From Nocardiopsis xinjiangensis YIM 90004 (GTDB lineage: Bacteria; Actinomycetota; Actinomycetes; Streptosporangiales; Streptosporangiaceae): 34,864 bases of DNA. Under the pieces are notes generated by a model. It did not search any database. It was not told the origin of the DNA and worked only from the letters and a program-made list of their open reading frames with translations. Position numbers and translations under genes: made by a program. The stretch is from positions 1 through 34,864 of the forward strand of contig NZ_ANBE01000046.1 in assembly GCF_000341145.1 (NCBI RefSeq). Reading direction: 5' to 3'. Shown here in pieces: positions 15,376-23,078 of this stretch (its first letter is position 1; each line of letters starts with the position of its first letter).

Positions 15376-16344
15376 TCAGCGCCGGGCACCGCCACGGGCG
15401 TGCGCGATCTCGATCACCGCACGCTCCAACGCGTACTCGGGGTCGCGGCCCGCGCCCTTGATGAGCGCGTCCGTCTCCGCCACGACCTCCATCGCCCGAG
15501 CGACACCGGCCGCGTTCCACCCGCGCGCCTGCTGGCGGAGCGTACGCAGCTTCCACGGCGGAACCTTGGCCCGCTTGGCCAGATCCGCCTCACCCACCCC
15601 GCGCGGGGGCTGCGCGAGGACCGCGATGCCGCGCACCGCACCCGCCAGCGCACTGTTGATGAGTACCGGCGCCGTGCCCACCGCCAGGGACCAACGCAAC
15701 TGCTCCAACGCTTCGGGGAGGCGGCCCTCCACCGCGCGGTCGGCGACGGTGAACCCCGACGCCTCGGCCTTGCCGGAGTGGTACCGGGCCACGGTCTCGG
15801 CGTCGACCCGGCCTTCGGTGTCGGCCACCAACTGGGTGCAGGCCGCCGCGATCTCGCGCAACTCGCTGCCGACCGAGTCGACCAGCGCCTGCGCTGCGTC
15901 CGCAGTGATCTGGCGTCCCGCCGAGGAGAACTCCTTCTTGACGAAGGCCACACGCTCGGCCGGCTTGGAGGGCCCCTTGCAGTCGACCCGGTGCGCACCC
16001 GCCTTCAACGCGGTCTGCAGCAGCGCCTTGCCCTTGTTGCCGCCCGCGTGGGTGAGGACCATCGTGACGTCGTCGGCCGGGTTCGCGAGGTAGTCGGTCA
16101 CCGTCGTGGCGAGGTCCTTGGTGAGGTCATGCGAGGAGCGCAGCACCACCACCCGGCTGTCGCCGAACAGGGAAGGGGAGGTGACCTCCACCAAGGTGGT
16201 GGGCCCCACCTGGGAGGGCACGAGGTCGTGGATGTCCGCGTCGGGTTCGGTCTCGCGGGCAGAGGCGACGACGGCGGCGACGGCGCGGTCCACGAGGAGC
16301 TCCTCGTCACCGACGATGACCGTGAGCAGGGGCGGTGCAGGCAT
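15376..16344 (-). CDS. holA: DNA polymerase III delta subunit (HolA)
   Basis: This 322-aa clamp-loader subunit opens the beta clamp. The fold order is visible: an N-terminal AAA-like domain without a P-loop (TVIVGDEELLVDRAV at 8-22, SLFGDSRVVVLR, VTMVLTHAGGNKGKAL), a middle helical domain and a C-terminal collar domain (PPWKLRTLRQQARGW, DPEYALERAVIEIA). The length is usual for actinobacteria. The ATG at 16344 is set by the conserved start PPLLTVIVGDEELL. The frame stays open upstream only as GC-rich shadow. The ribosome site is weak (CGGGGT), and CATGCT 6 nt before the ATG hints at a leaderless start without the first T of a good -10. Confidence 0.95.
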   Translation of the reverse strand: MPAPPLLTVIVGDEELLVDRAVAAVVASARETEPDADIHDLVPSQVGPTTLVEVTSPSLFGDSRVVVLRSSHDLTKDLATTVTDYLANPADDVTMVLTHAGGNKGKALLQTALKAGAHRVDCKGPSKPAERVAFVKKEFSSAGRQITADAAQALVDSVGSELREIAAACTQLVADTEGRVDAETVARYHSGKAEASGFTVADRAVEGRLPEALEQLRWSLAVGTAPVLINSALAGAVRGIAVLAQPPRGVGEADLAKRAKVPPWKLRTLRQQARGWNAAGVARAMEVVAETDALIKGAGRDPEYALERAVIEIAHARGGARR

Positions 16345-16385
16345 ACCCCGAGCATGCCACGGACCACGGACGGTTCCGTCCGCCA

Positions 16386-16408
16386 CGGCCGCCCGAAGGG
16401 GGCGGCCG
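16386..16408 (-). terminator. Hairpin between comEC and holA
   Basis: A perfect 9-bp stem, CGGCCGCCC (16386-16394) with 16400-16408, and a 5-nt loop lie 151 nt after the comEC stop and 41 nt before holA. A smaller CGGACGG-TT-CCGTCCG hairpin is at 16367-16382. Confidence 0.5.
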
Positions 16409-16559
16409 CAGGTGTCGGATCTGCCCACCCATGCGAGGGGCCGGGCCCTTCGTGTGGTGGAGCGTCTGGGTTTCTTGTGGCGGGGGAGGGTCTGCGCCGT
16501 GCACGTGTCTTGTGGCTGAGCCCTTCGTGCGGGTGCTCTGGCTTCTGTGCGCCGGGGTG

Positions 16560-18917
16560 TCAGACGTCGGGGCCGAGGACCACACCGCGGGGCGGTCCGG
16601 TGCCCCCACCGGGCAGCACCGCGACAGGCCCGTCGCGGTCGGTGCGTAGGTTCACCGGAGCGATCCCCTCCAACAACCGCGATGTGAACGGTGCCGGATG
16701 GCCGTAAGGGTTGTCCGCGCCCACCGACGTGAGCGTCACGTCCGGTGAGGTCGCGGCCAGGAAATCCGGAACCTGCGTACCACCTCCGTGGTGCGGGGTG
16801 GTCAGCACACCCACCGAGAGCAGGTCGGCTCCGGGGAGCGAGAGCAGCCGTTCCTGTGCTTCCTCCTCGACATCGCCGGTCAACAGCACTGACACGGGAC
16901 CATCGGCCCGCACCACCAGGGAACGGTCGTTGACCGACCCGTCGAAGGCGGGATCGGGCCACAGCACCCGCAGGTTCCAGGGCCCCACGCGCACTTCCGT
17001 GCCGCGTTCGCCGACCCATGTGCGCACGTCCCCGTCCGAGAGCTCCCGGCCCACGGGCGTGCCCGTGAAGTCCGAGGGCACCAGCGCGGTGGGTACCGTC
17101 CGGTGCCGCAGTACCCCGGAGGTCCCGTCCACGTGGTCGGCGTGGTCGTGGCTGAGTATCAACAGAGGCACCGTCGAGACGCCGAGACCGGTCAGGCAGT
17201 CGTCGACCGCTTCCGGTTCCATGCCGGTGTCGAAGACCATCGCCGAGCCGGCCCCCACCGACAGCACGAAAGCGTCACCCTGTCCCACGTCACACGCCAC
17301 CACCGCCCATCCCGCCGGCGGCCACCCGCCCGGCAGGCACCGCGCCGCCAGGGCCAGCACCAGCACCGCGACCACACCGGCGGCCACCACCCGAAGCCAC
17401 CGCCGGGACCGTGCCAACAGCAACAGCGCCAACAGCACCGCCAACGCCAAGGCGCCGGCCACGTCCCCGCGCCACGGGAACGCCCCGTACGGGACTCGGG
17501 CCCCGTGCTCGGCGACCACGGCGATCCACGAGACGCCGAGTCCCGGAAGCCGCACCAGGGCGCCCACGGCCGGATCCCACATCCCCGTGAGCCAGGGTGC
17601 CCCCGCGAGGAACGGCGCCGCACCCAGTGAGGCGAGCGCGGCCACCAGCGCGCCGAGCACGGTCACCGCCGCCACCACCGGCGAGGCGAGCACGTTCGCG
17701 GGCACCGCCACCCACGAGACCTCGCCCGACAGCAGCACGAGCACGGGCGAGACCGCCAGTTGGGCGGCCAGCGCCACCGCACACGCCTCCGCGAGGGGAC
17801 GCGGGATGCGGCGCGACCACGCCCGCGACCACGCCGGGACCCACAGCAGGATCCCGGCGGTGGCCAGTACCGACAACGCGAACCCGTAGGAGGAAGCCAG
17901 GTCCGGGGCGACGAACAACACCCCCACCACGGTCGCGCTCAACGCTCCGAGCCCGGCGTGCGCACGTCCGGTCGCCAGCGCGAGCAAGGCGATCGACCCC
18001 ATGGACGCGGCGCGGACCACGCTCGGTTCGGGGCGGCACACCAGAACGAACAGCCAGATCATCACCGCCCCGCCCACCACCGAGCACCAGGTCGGAGCGC
18101 GGGCCAGCCGGGACACGGCCAGAACGAACCCGGTCAGGACGGCCAGGTTGGCCCCGCTGACGGTCAGCAAGTGGCTCATGCCCGTGGCCCGGAAGTCTTC
18201 CGTGGTCCGCGGTTCGACCTCGGAGACGTCACCCACGATGAGCGCCGGAAGGAGCCCGCGTTCCGGTTGGGGCAGGACCTCGGCCGCTTCCCGAAGGTTC
18301 CCACGCACCCCGCCGGCGAACCCCTGCGTGCCGGAGGCCGGACCGATCCCTTCCGGAGGGCCGCGCACCGCCACGAGCGCCGCCGTCATCGGGTCCTCCT
18401 CGCCCAGGAACGCGCCCCGTGCCCGGACCCGCTGGCCCGGCAGCAGCGTGCCCCACTCCGCACCGGAGGCCAGCAGCACCACGGGTGCGCGCCCGCGGGA
18501 CTCCAGGTTCCAAGCGGTGATGACCCATTCGGCGCGGCCCGGGCGGGGGTGCCCCGACCGGGCTCGGGGATCGGTGCGCACCTGGGCGACGAACTCGACC
18601 TCACCCGGGCGTTCGGTGGCGGCGGTCGCGGCGCTGTGCGCCACCCGGTGCACGTGGAGGCCGGTGACCGCCGCGGCCGTGGCCGAACACCCCAAGGTCG
18701 CGGCCAGCCCGAGCGCCACCGCCTCCGTGGGCGCACGGGCCACGAGGAGCACACCGAGCGCGAGCCCGGCCACGACCGCGGCGAAGACCCACGAGATCCA
18801 CGGAGCGACCGCGAGCGCACCGAGAGCGGTCAGCCAGGTCGCCACCGCGGGGGCCGCCAAGCGCAGGTCGGGAGGGCGCCCCAGGGCGAAACCGTCGGTG
18901 CCCAGCCAGCTCACCAC
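16560..18917 (-). CDS. comEC: ComEC/Rec2 DNA-uptake channel protein
   Basis: This 785-aa polytopic membrane protein is expected to form the channel for single-stranded DNA in transformation. It has an N-terminal OB-like DUF4131 region between membrane segments (about 15-190), a competence domain with about eight hydrophobic helices (about 215-520, including VSGANLAVLTG), and a C-terminal metallo-beta-lactamase domain with HxHxDH at 590-595 (SHDHADHVDG) and TPHHGG. The GTG at 18917 follows AAGGA by 10 nt; a second GTG is adjacent. It is downstream of comEA by 146 bp, with a hairpin and a possible TAGATT -10 in the gap, so it may have its own promoter. DNA uptake in filamentous actinomycetes is not established. 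Confidence 0.94.
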   Translation of the reverse strand: MVSWLGTDGFALGRPPDLRLAAPAVATWLTALGALAVAPWISWVFAAVVAGLALGVLLVARAPTEAVALGLAATLGCSATAAAVTGLHVHRVAHSAATAATERPGEVEFVAQVRTDPRARSGHPRPGRAEWVITAWNLESRGRAPVVLLASGAEWGTLLPGQRVRARGAFLGEEDPMTAALVAVRGPPEGIGPASGTQGFAGGVRGNLREAAEVLPQPERGLLPALIVGDVSEVEPRTTEDFRATGMSHLLTVSGANLAVLTGFVLAVSRLARAPTWCSVVGGAVMIWLFVLVCRPEPSVVRAASMGSIALLALATGRAHAGLGALSATVVGVLFVAPDLASSYGFALSVLATAGILLWVPAWSRAWSRRIPRPLAEACAVALAAQLAVSPVLVLLSGEVSWVAVPANVLASPVVAAVTVLGALVAALASLGAAPFLAGAPWLTGMWDPAVGALVRLPGLGVSWIAVVAEHGARVPYGAFPWRGDVAGALALAVLLALLLLARSRRWLRVVAAGVVAVLVLALAARCLPGGWPPAGWAVVACDVGQGDAFVLSVGAGSAMVFDTGMEPEAVDDCLTGLGVSTVPLLILSHDHADHVDGTSGVLRHRTVPTALVPSDFTGTPVGRELSDGDVRTWVGERGTEVRVGPWNLRVLWPDPAFDGSVNDRSLVVRADGPVSVLLTGDVEEEAQERLLSLPGADLLSVGVLTTPHHGGGTQVPDFLAATSPDVTLTSVGADNPYGHPAPFTSRLLEGIAPVNLRTDRDGPVAVLPGGGTGPPRGVVLGPDV

Positions 18918-18950
18918 CGCGTTCAGGTCCTTTCCGTGCGCGTCGGTTCG

Positions 18951-18967
18951 GCCCCCGGAGCGGGGGC
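18951..18967. terminator. Hairpin between comEA and comEC
   Basis: GCCCCCG-GAG-CGGGGGC has a perfect 7-bp stem. It could end some comEA transcripts before comEC. A TAGATT sequence (minus strand, 19035-19040) upstream of it could be a separate comEC -10. Confidence 0.35.
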
Positions 18968-19063
18968 GCTCGGGCCGGTACGCGTGGAGGGTGGGACGGG
19001 CGGAGCCCGGTCCGGTGCGCGGTGTGCGTACGTGAATCTACGGAGCAGGGGGCGGGATCCAGC

Positions 19064-21121
19064 TCAGAGCGCCACCTGATCCTCCAGGTTGTCGAAGGTG
19101 CTCTGCCCGATCCCGCTGACGTCCATCAGGTCCTCCACGCTGGAGAACGATCCCCCCAGGGACTCGCGGTGCTCCAGGATCGCGTCGGCCTTGGCCTCAC
19201 CGATGCCCGGCAACGTCTCCAGCGCGGACCCGTCGGCCTGATTCAGGCTGACCCGCTGTCCCTCCGGCCCCTCCGCGCCCTCGGCGACGGCTTCCGCACC
19301 GAGCAGGATCCGTTCGCCGTCGGCCACGGGCCGGGCCAGGTTGACCAGGTCCAGGTCGGCGTCGGGCAGGGCGCCGCCGGCCTCCTCGACCGCGTCCAGG
19401 ACCCGTGCACCGGGTGGGAGCGTGTACAGGCCCGGGTCCTCGACGTCGCCCCCCACGTGCACGACCACGTCCTCCTCCGCGACCGGTTCGGTCTCCTCCC
19501 CCGAGCTCTCGTCGCCGCCGTCCCCGCTGTCGGGGGCGGCCTGGGGCACCATCTCCGGGACGTCGATCTCCTCCGGCTCCCGGCGCAGGAACAGCAGCGC
19601 GGCCACGACCGCGGCCGCGCCCAGGACGAAGAGCGCGATGACCGCCCGTTTGGACAGGGTCGCGTTCGGCCCCCACCACCGGGCCAGGCGGTTCAGCGGG
19701 GCGTCGGCCTCGGCGCCGTCGTCGGTGTCGAACTCCACGTAGCCGGACGGCGGCCTGCGTTCCTTGAGGATCTCTTCGTCGTCGGGGTCCAGCCACGGGG
19801 AGTCCTGCGGTCGGGGGGAGCGCCCCTCCGGTGCTGTGCCCGGCGCGGGGTCGGGGAGGGGCGCCGTGTCCGCCGGATCGCGGTCGGGCCAGCCGGCGGA
19901 GGCGGTACTGCGCCGCTCACCGGAGGGAGGGGCCGCGGGCCAGGACGGTCGGTGGTACTCGCGCGGTTGTTCGCCCAAGGGCCGGTGCCCCACCCACCTG
20001 CGGGTCGCGGGTCCGTGCGGGGCGGCGCCGGACGTCGGGCGGCCGGGGACCGGGGCCGCGGGTGGTGTGGTGCCGCGCGGGGAGGCCCCGCCCTCGGGGG
20101 ACGGGAGGGCGTGGCCCACGGAGCGCATGCGCAGGCGCACGGTGTCATCGGACCCGGAGAGGTCCTCGTCGGTGTGGGAGGGCGGTGAAGGACGGATGCT
20201 CTCGCCGGATCGGGAGGAGGGGCCGGTGGGGGCGGGGCCCTGGTGGTTGCGCAGGACCTCGGCACTGATCGGCGGCTCCCCGGTGACGCCGTACCCGGAG
20301 CCGGCGGTGACCCCACCGTTCGTCCCCGTGCCCCGGGCGGGCGCTGCGGGTCCCGTTTCGCGGTCGGGTCTTGCGGGGCCCGGGGTGTGGGGGCCCGGGG
20401 TGCGACGCGGCCGCAGGCGGGTGGTGCCGGTCCCGTCGAGCAGGTCGTCGTCGGTGCCGGAGAGGGGCGGGGGGTCCAGGCGCGCGGGAGGTCCTGGAGG
20501 GTGTTGCAGCGCGGACGTGTGTGTGCGGGCGCGGGGGCCTCCCCCGTGGACGCGCGTTCCCGGAGCCGTTCCGGGATCCGCACCGGAACCGGTACGCGGG
20601 CGAGGCATGCGCACGCGCGGTGGTCCTGCATCGCGTGCGCCGTGCGCGGTGGGGGAGCCATGTGCGTCGCCGGGTGTGCTTCCCGTGCCCGGGAGGCCGC
20701 CGGTACCGGCCCGGGTCCGGCGCGCCCCGGAGGGCGGAGGCAGGCGTTCGGTGTCGGACTCCTCCAACAGCTCGGTCAACGGTGTGTGCTCCTCCCGGGA
20801 GCGAGGGCCGGAGGCGGCGGGCTCCCCGGCCTCGAGCCCTTGTCCCCGGCCACGCGCAGGGAAGTGCCCCGGCATGGGGCCGGCGCCGTCCCCGCCCCGT
20901 GCGGGGGAGGCCGCGTCGCGGGGGAGGTGCGGCCGGTACTCCGTGCCCGTCCCGTCCACCGCGTAGGGCGCGGCCGGCACGGGGGAGCCGGCCGACGGCG
21001 GGCGCGGGATCCGGGAGCGCAGGCGCTGGGCCGCAGGGGACTCGTGCAACGGGCGCGGGCCGTCGGCGGGTGCCGGGCCCAGTGTGTGGAGGCGTTCGTG
21101 CCGGCGGGAACGAGGGCTCAT
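19064..21121 (-). CDS. comEA: ComEA-family DNA-binding protein with a very long N-terminal extension
   Basis: The protein has 685 aa. Residues 493-512 are the single membrane helix. After it come an acidic linker, an SLBB domain (about 551-612, VVVHVGGDVEDPGLYTLPPG) and a double helix-hairpin-helix DNA-binding domain (624-685, LNQADGSALETLPGIGEAKA). Together these form the usual extracytoplasmic ComEA receptor that hands DNA to ComEC. Actinobacterial ComEA proteins are usually much shorter. Here about 490 residues of Pro/Arg/Gly-rich, low-complexity sequence precede the helix. The extension holds three spaced acidic T-x-R-L motifs: DTERL (T124), GTTRL (T233) and DDTVRL (T327). The codons have GC-rich third positions throughout. 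The ATG at 21121 is supported by a strong promoter that places transcription at the start codon. Confidence 0.92.
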   Translation of the reverse strand: MSPRSRRHERLHTLGPAPADGPRPLHESPAAQRLRSRIPRPPSAGSPVPAAPYAVDGTGTEYRPHLPRDAASPARGGDGAGPMPGHFPARGRGQGLEAGEPAASGPRSREEHTPLTELLEESDTERLPPPSGARRTRAGTGGLPGTGSTPGDAHGSPTAHGARDAGPPRVRMPRPRTGSGADPGTAPGTRVHGGGPRARTHTSALQHPPGPPARLDPPPLSGTDDDLLDGTGTTRLRPRRTPGPHTPGPARPDRETGPAAPARGTGTNGGVTAGSGYGVTGEPPISAEVLRNHQGPAPTGPSSRSGESIRPSPPSHTDEDLSGSDDTVRLRMRSVGHALPSPEGGASPRGTTPPAAPVPGRPTSGAAPHGPATRRWVGHRPLGEQPREYHRPSWPAAPPSGERRSTASAGWPDRDPADTAPLPDPAPGTAPEGRSPRPQDSPWLDPDDEEILKERRPPSGYVEFDTDDGAEADAPLNRLARWWGPNATLSKRAVIALFVLGAAAVVAALLFLRREPEEIDVPEMVPQAAPDSGDGGDESSGEETEPVAEEDVVVHVGGDVEDPGLYTLPPGARVLDAVEEAGGALPDADLDLVNLARPVADGERILLGAEAVAEGAEGPEGQRVSLNQADGSALETLPGIGEAKADAILEHRESLGGSFSSVEDLMDVSGIGQSTFDNLEDQVAL

Positions 21122-21127
21122 ACCTCA

Positions 21128-21156
21128 ACGTTAGAGAGGTGCTTGCCGTGTGTCAC
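21128..21156 (-). promoter_or_regulatory. comEA promoter, leaderless
   Basis: On the minus strand, GTGACA (21151-21156; 5 of 6 match to TTGACA) and TAACGT (21128-21133) are 17 nt apart. The -10 ends 6 nt before the ATG at 21121. GAGG is only 1 nt from the ATG, too close to serve as a ribosome site. This is the best-formed promoter in the window. Confidence 0.65.
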
Positions 21157-21194
21157 CGGGTGATCTCGGGCTGTGGACAACCCCCGCACACAAA

Positions 21195-21227
21195 AAGCCC
21201 GGTCCCGTCGAGAACGGGACCGGGCTT
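21195..21227 (-). terminator. rpsT intrinsic terminator
   Basis: A perfect 14-bp stem (21195-21208 with 21214-21227) and a 5-nt loop are followed on the minus strand by a run of T. It begins 15 nt after the rpsT stop. This is the only classical stem-plus-T-tract terminator in the window. Confidence 0.93.
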
Positions 21228-21242
21228 CGGAGAACCGAGGTC

Positions 21243-21512
21243 TCAGGCGGCCTGCAGCTCGTCCAGGCGCTTGGCGATCGCGCTCTTGCGGTTCGCGGCC
21301 TGGTTCTTGTGGATGACGCCCTTGCTGACGGCCTTGTCCAGCGAGCGGGCGGCGCTGCGCTGGGCGACGGTGGCCTGCTCGACGTTCCCGGCCTCGGCGG
21401 CCTCACGGAACCGGCGGATGGCGGTCTTCAGGGAAGAGCGCACCGCCTGGTTGCGGACACGAGCCTTCTCGTTCTGCAGAATGCGCTTCTTCTGCGACTT
21501 GATGTTCGCCAT
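21243..21512 (-). CDS. rpsT: Ribosomal protein bS20
   Basis: This 89-aa basic protein binds 16S rRNA in the 30S subunit. [18 protein letters not shown] at the start and [19 protein letters not shown] near the end are S20 signatures, and the length is normal. The ATG at 21512 is fixed by the conserved MANIKSQ. The nearest purine-rich site (GGAG) is 11 nt upstream, so ribosome binding is suboptimal. The gene is followed by a strong terminator and stands alone between comEA and the TIM-barrel gene. Confidence 0.98.
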   Translation of the reverse strand: MANIKSQKKRILQNEKARVRNQAVRSSLKTAIRRFREAAEAGNVEQATVAQRSAARSLDKAVSKGVIHKNQAANRKSAIAKRLDELQAA

Positions 21513-21836
21513 GCGAAAACGTGCTCCAGTTGCTCTGTTGCTGTGCGCCGGTCGAACAGGCCGTCCTACTCGCGTGCAGCCGTTCCGTGAGTGGCGTGCG
21601 TGGGCGCCGGCGCGGGGTGTGTGAGTCCACAGGGCTCGAAACCGATTGTGGAAATCCGAGACACGGACCTCCAGTATGCAACACGCGCGCACTGGTTCGT
21701 GCATCCGGTGGAGCGGCGTCCCGCACACTTTCCGTCCCCGGAACGCACGCTCCCTCTGTCCGCGGTCCCATGCGCCCCTCCACCGGCCGCTACAGGTCCG
21801 CGCCCGGCCTTCGCGCCGGCCCGGCCCCGCCCGGCC
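21513..21836 (-). other. Upstream region of rpsT (324 bp, no gene)
   Basis: The region must hold the rpsT promoter and the end of the TIM-barrel transcript. CATACT on the minus strand at 21673-21678 could be a -10 giving a leader of roughly 155 nt, but no good -35 accompanies it. GC-rich inverted repeats at about 21806-21830 could terminate the upstream gene. Nothing else was recognised. Confidence 0.4.
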
Positions 21837-22814
21837 TCAGCCGTTGCCGAGCCACTCCGAGGTGTAGGCGCCCAGGTCCTCGCCGTCGGCCTCGTCGGCC
21901 ACGTGCAGCGCCACACCGATCGTGGTGTCCGCGCCGGTCCCGGCGTCGCCCAACCCCAGGCGCACCGCCCGCAGCGCTGTCAGCGCGTCCTCGTTCTCGT
22001 GTACCGGTGCCCATGCCTCGCTCGTGTGGACCGGGACACCGAACCGCACGGTGAGGTCCTCCTGCCGCTCCAGCGCGTCCAGTGTCTGCGTGACCTGGCG
22101 GGCCATGAAACCGCCGTACATCGACTCCGTGGGCATCGCCGCGTCCACCCCGGGCAGTACGACGTCGTCGGCCTGCTCGGCGACACGCTCCAGGTAGCCC
22201 TTGGACCAGTACTTCTCCCCGCCGCCGAACACGAACGAGGGCACCCGCCCGCCCGGCACCAGCTCCACGTGGTGGGCCCGCACCGACAGCACGGGATCCT
22301 CGCCGAGCTCTTCGCGGATCTCCTCCACGAGCGTCGGGTAGGAGGGGTCGTTGACCGTCACTGGGCTCACGTCCAGATGCACGCCGTCGAAACCGCCACC
22401 GGCCAGTTCAGCGGCGGCCGGCGCCAGCTCCGCGCGCTCCTCGCTCCCGAACCGGTCCTCCACCAGGGAGGAACCGTCCGCGGTGTGTCGGAGCCACGCC
22501 AGGGCCCGTACGTCGGGGTGGTGTTCCTCGAGCCAGGACAGCAGCGAGGCGGTCTCCTCCACGGGCGCGACCGACCCGTCCCCGGCGATCCGCCCGGCGT
22601 GCACGTACAGGGTGTCGATCCCGCCGGTCTCCAGCAGGGCCGCGAGGGTGCCGGTGTCCTCCCAGGAACCCACCCAGGCCGCGTCCGCGCCGGTGCCGCC
22701 CACCGACGTGTCCGGTTCACCCGAGTACTGGTGGGCAAGGAGCGCGCTCGCCGCCACCGCCAGAACGGCCACAGCGGCCGCTCCGGCGAGCAACCGCGTC
22801 AACACCCACTTCAC
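21837..22814 (-). CDS. Membrane-anchored TIM-barrel-like (glycosidase-like) protein of unknown function
   Basis: The protein has 325 aa. An N-terminal hydrophobic helix (about 6-27, after MKWVLTR) acts as a signal anchor, leaving about 295 residues outside the cytoplasm. The pattern of alternating strands and helices, with GGIDTLYVHAG (64-74), ALAWLRH and FDGVHLDVSP (142-151), resembles the barrel of GH18-type glycosidases. The catalytic Glu expected after DxxxD is not present (D148-V-S-P), so hydrolysis by that mechanism is unlikely. The GTG at 22814 has AAGGAG 7 nt upstream, which is decisive. It lies between rpsT and lepA and is divergent from lepA. No named family is recognised with confidence. 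Confidence 0.8.
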   Translation of the reverse strand: MKWVLTRLLAGAAAVAVLAVAASALLAHQYSGEPDTSVGGTGADAAWVGSWEDTGTLAALLETGGIDTLYVHAGRIAGDGSVAPVEETASLLSWLEEHHPDVRALAWLRHTADGSSLVEDRFGSEERAELAPAAAELAGGGFDGVHLDVSPVTVNDPSYPTLVEEIREELGEDPVLSVRAHHVELVPGGRVPSFVFGGGEKYWSKGYLERVAEQADDVVLPGVDAAMPTESMYGGFMARQVTQTLDALERQEDLTVRFGVPVHTSEAWAPVHENEDALTALRAVRLGLGDAGTGADTTIGVALHVADEADGEDLGAYTSEWLGNG

Positions 22815-22917
22815 CCGATCGCTCCTTCCACGGCCCACCGCTCGGCCCGCTCGGGCCCCTGCCTGCCCCGTCCGTCCCTCGGGACCGCCGACCGCACCGG
22901 CGTGAGGGTCCGGAAGC

Positions 22918-22926
22918 TGACATAAT
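22918..22926 (+). promoter_or_regulatory. Candidate extended -10 promoter of lepA
   Basis: TGACATAAT matches the extended -10 pattern TGnTATAAT except for one base. No good -35 precedes it. It would give a leader of about 145 nt before the lepA GTG. Confidence 0.4.
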
Positions 22927-23078
22927 CTGGACAGTACCTCCCGCGCCCACGGGCCCGACCGCTCGCAGACCGGTCGCAGGCCCTCGCCGTGGGATGATGT
23001 CAGACGCCGCCGACCGCGGCGGGTCGGTGCCCGCACCGGGCGCGTACGACCAGCACCCAACCTGTTGAACGGAGCACG

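Noticed and set aside
19764..20966. A 400-codon plus-strand frame opposite the ComEA extension, raising doubt about which strand codes
   Set aside because: The minus frame is continuous with the SLBB and helix-hairpin-helix domains, has GC-rich third positions from its start, and has a good promoter. The plus frame is Gly/Arg/Ser-rich without features.
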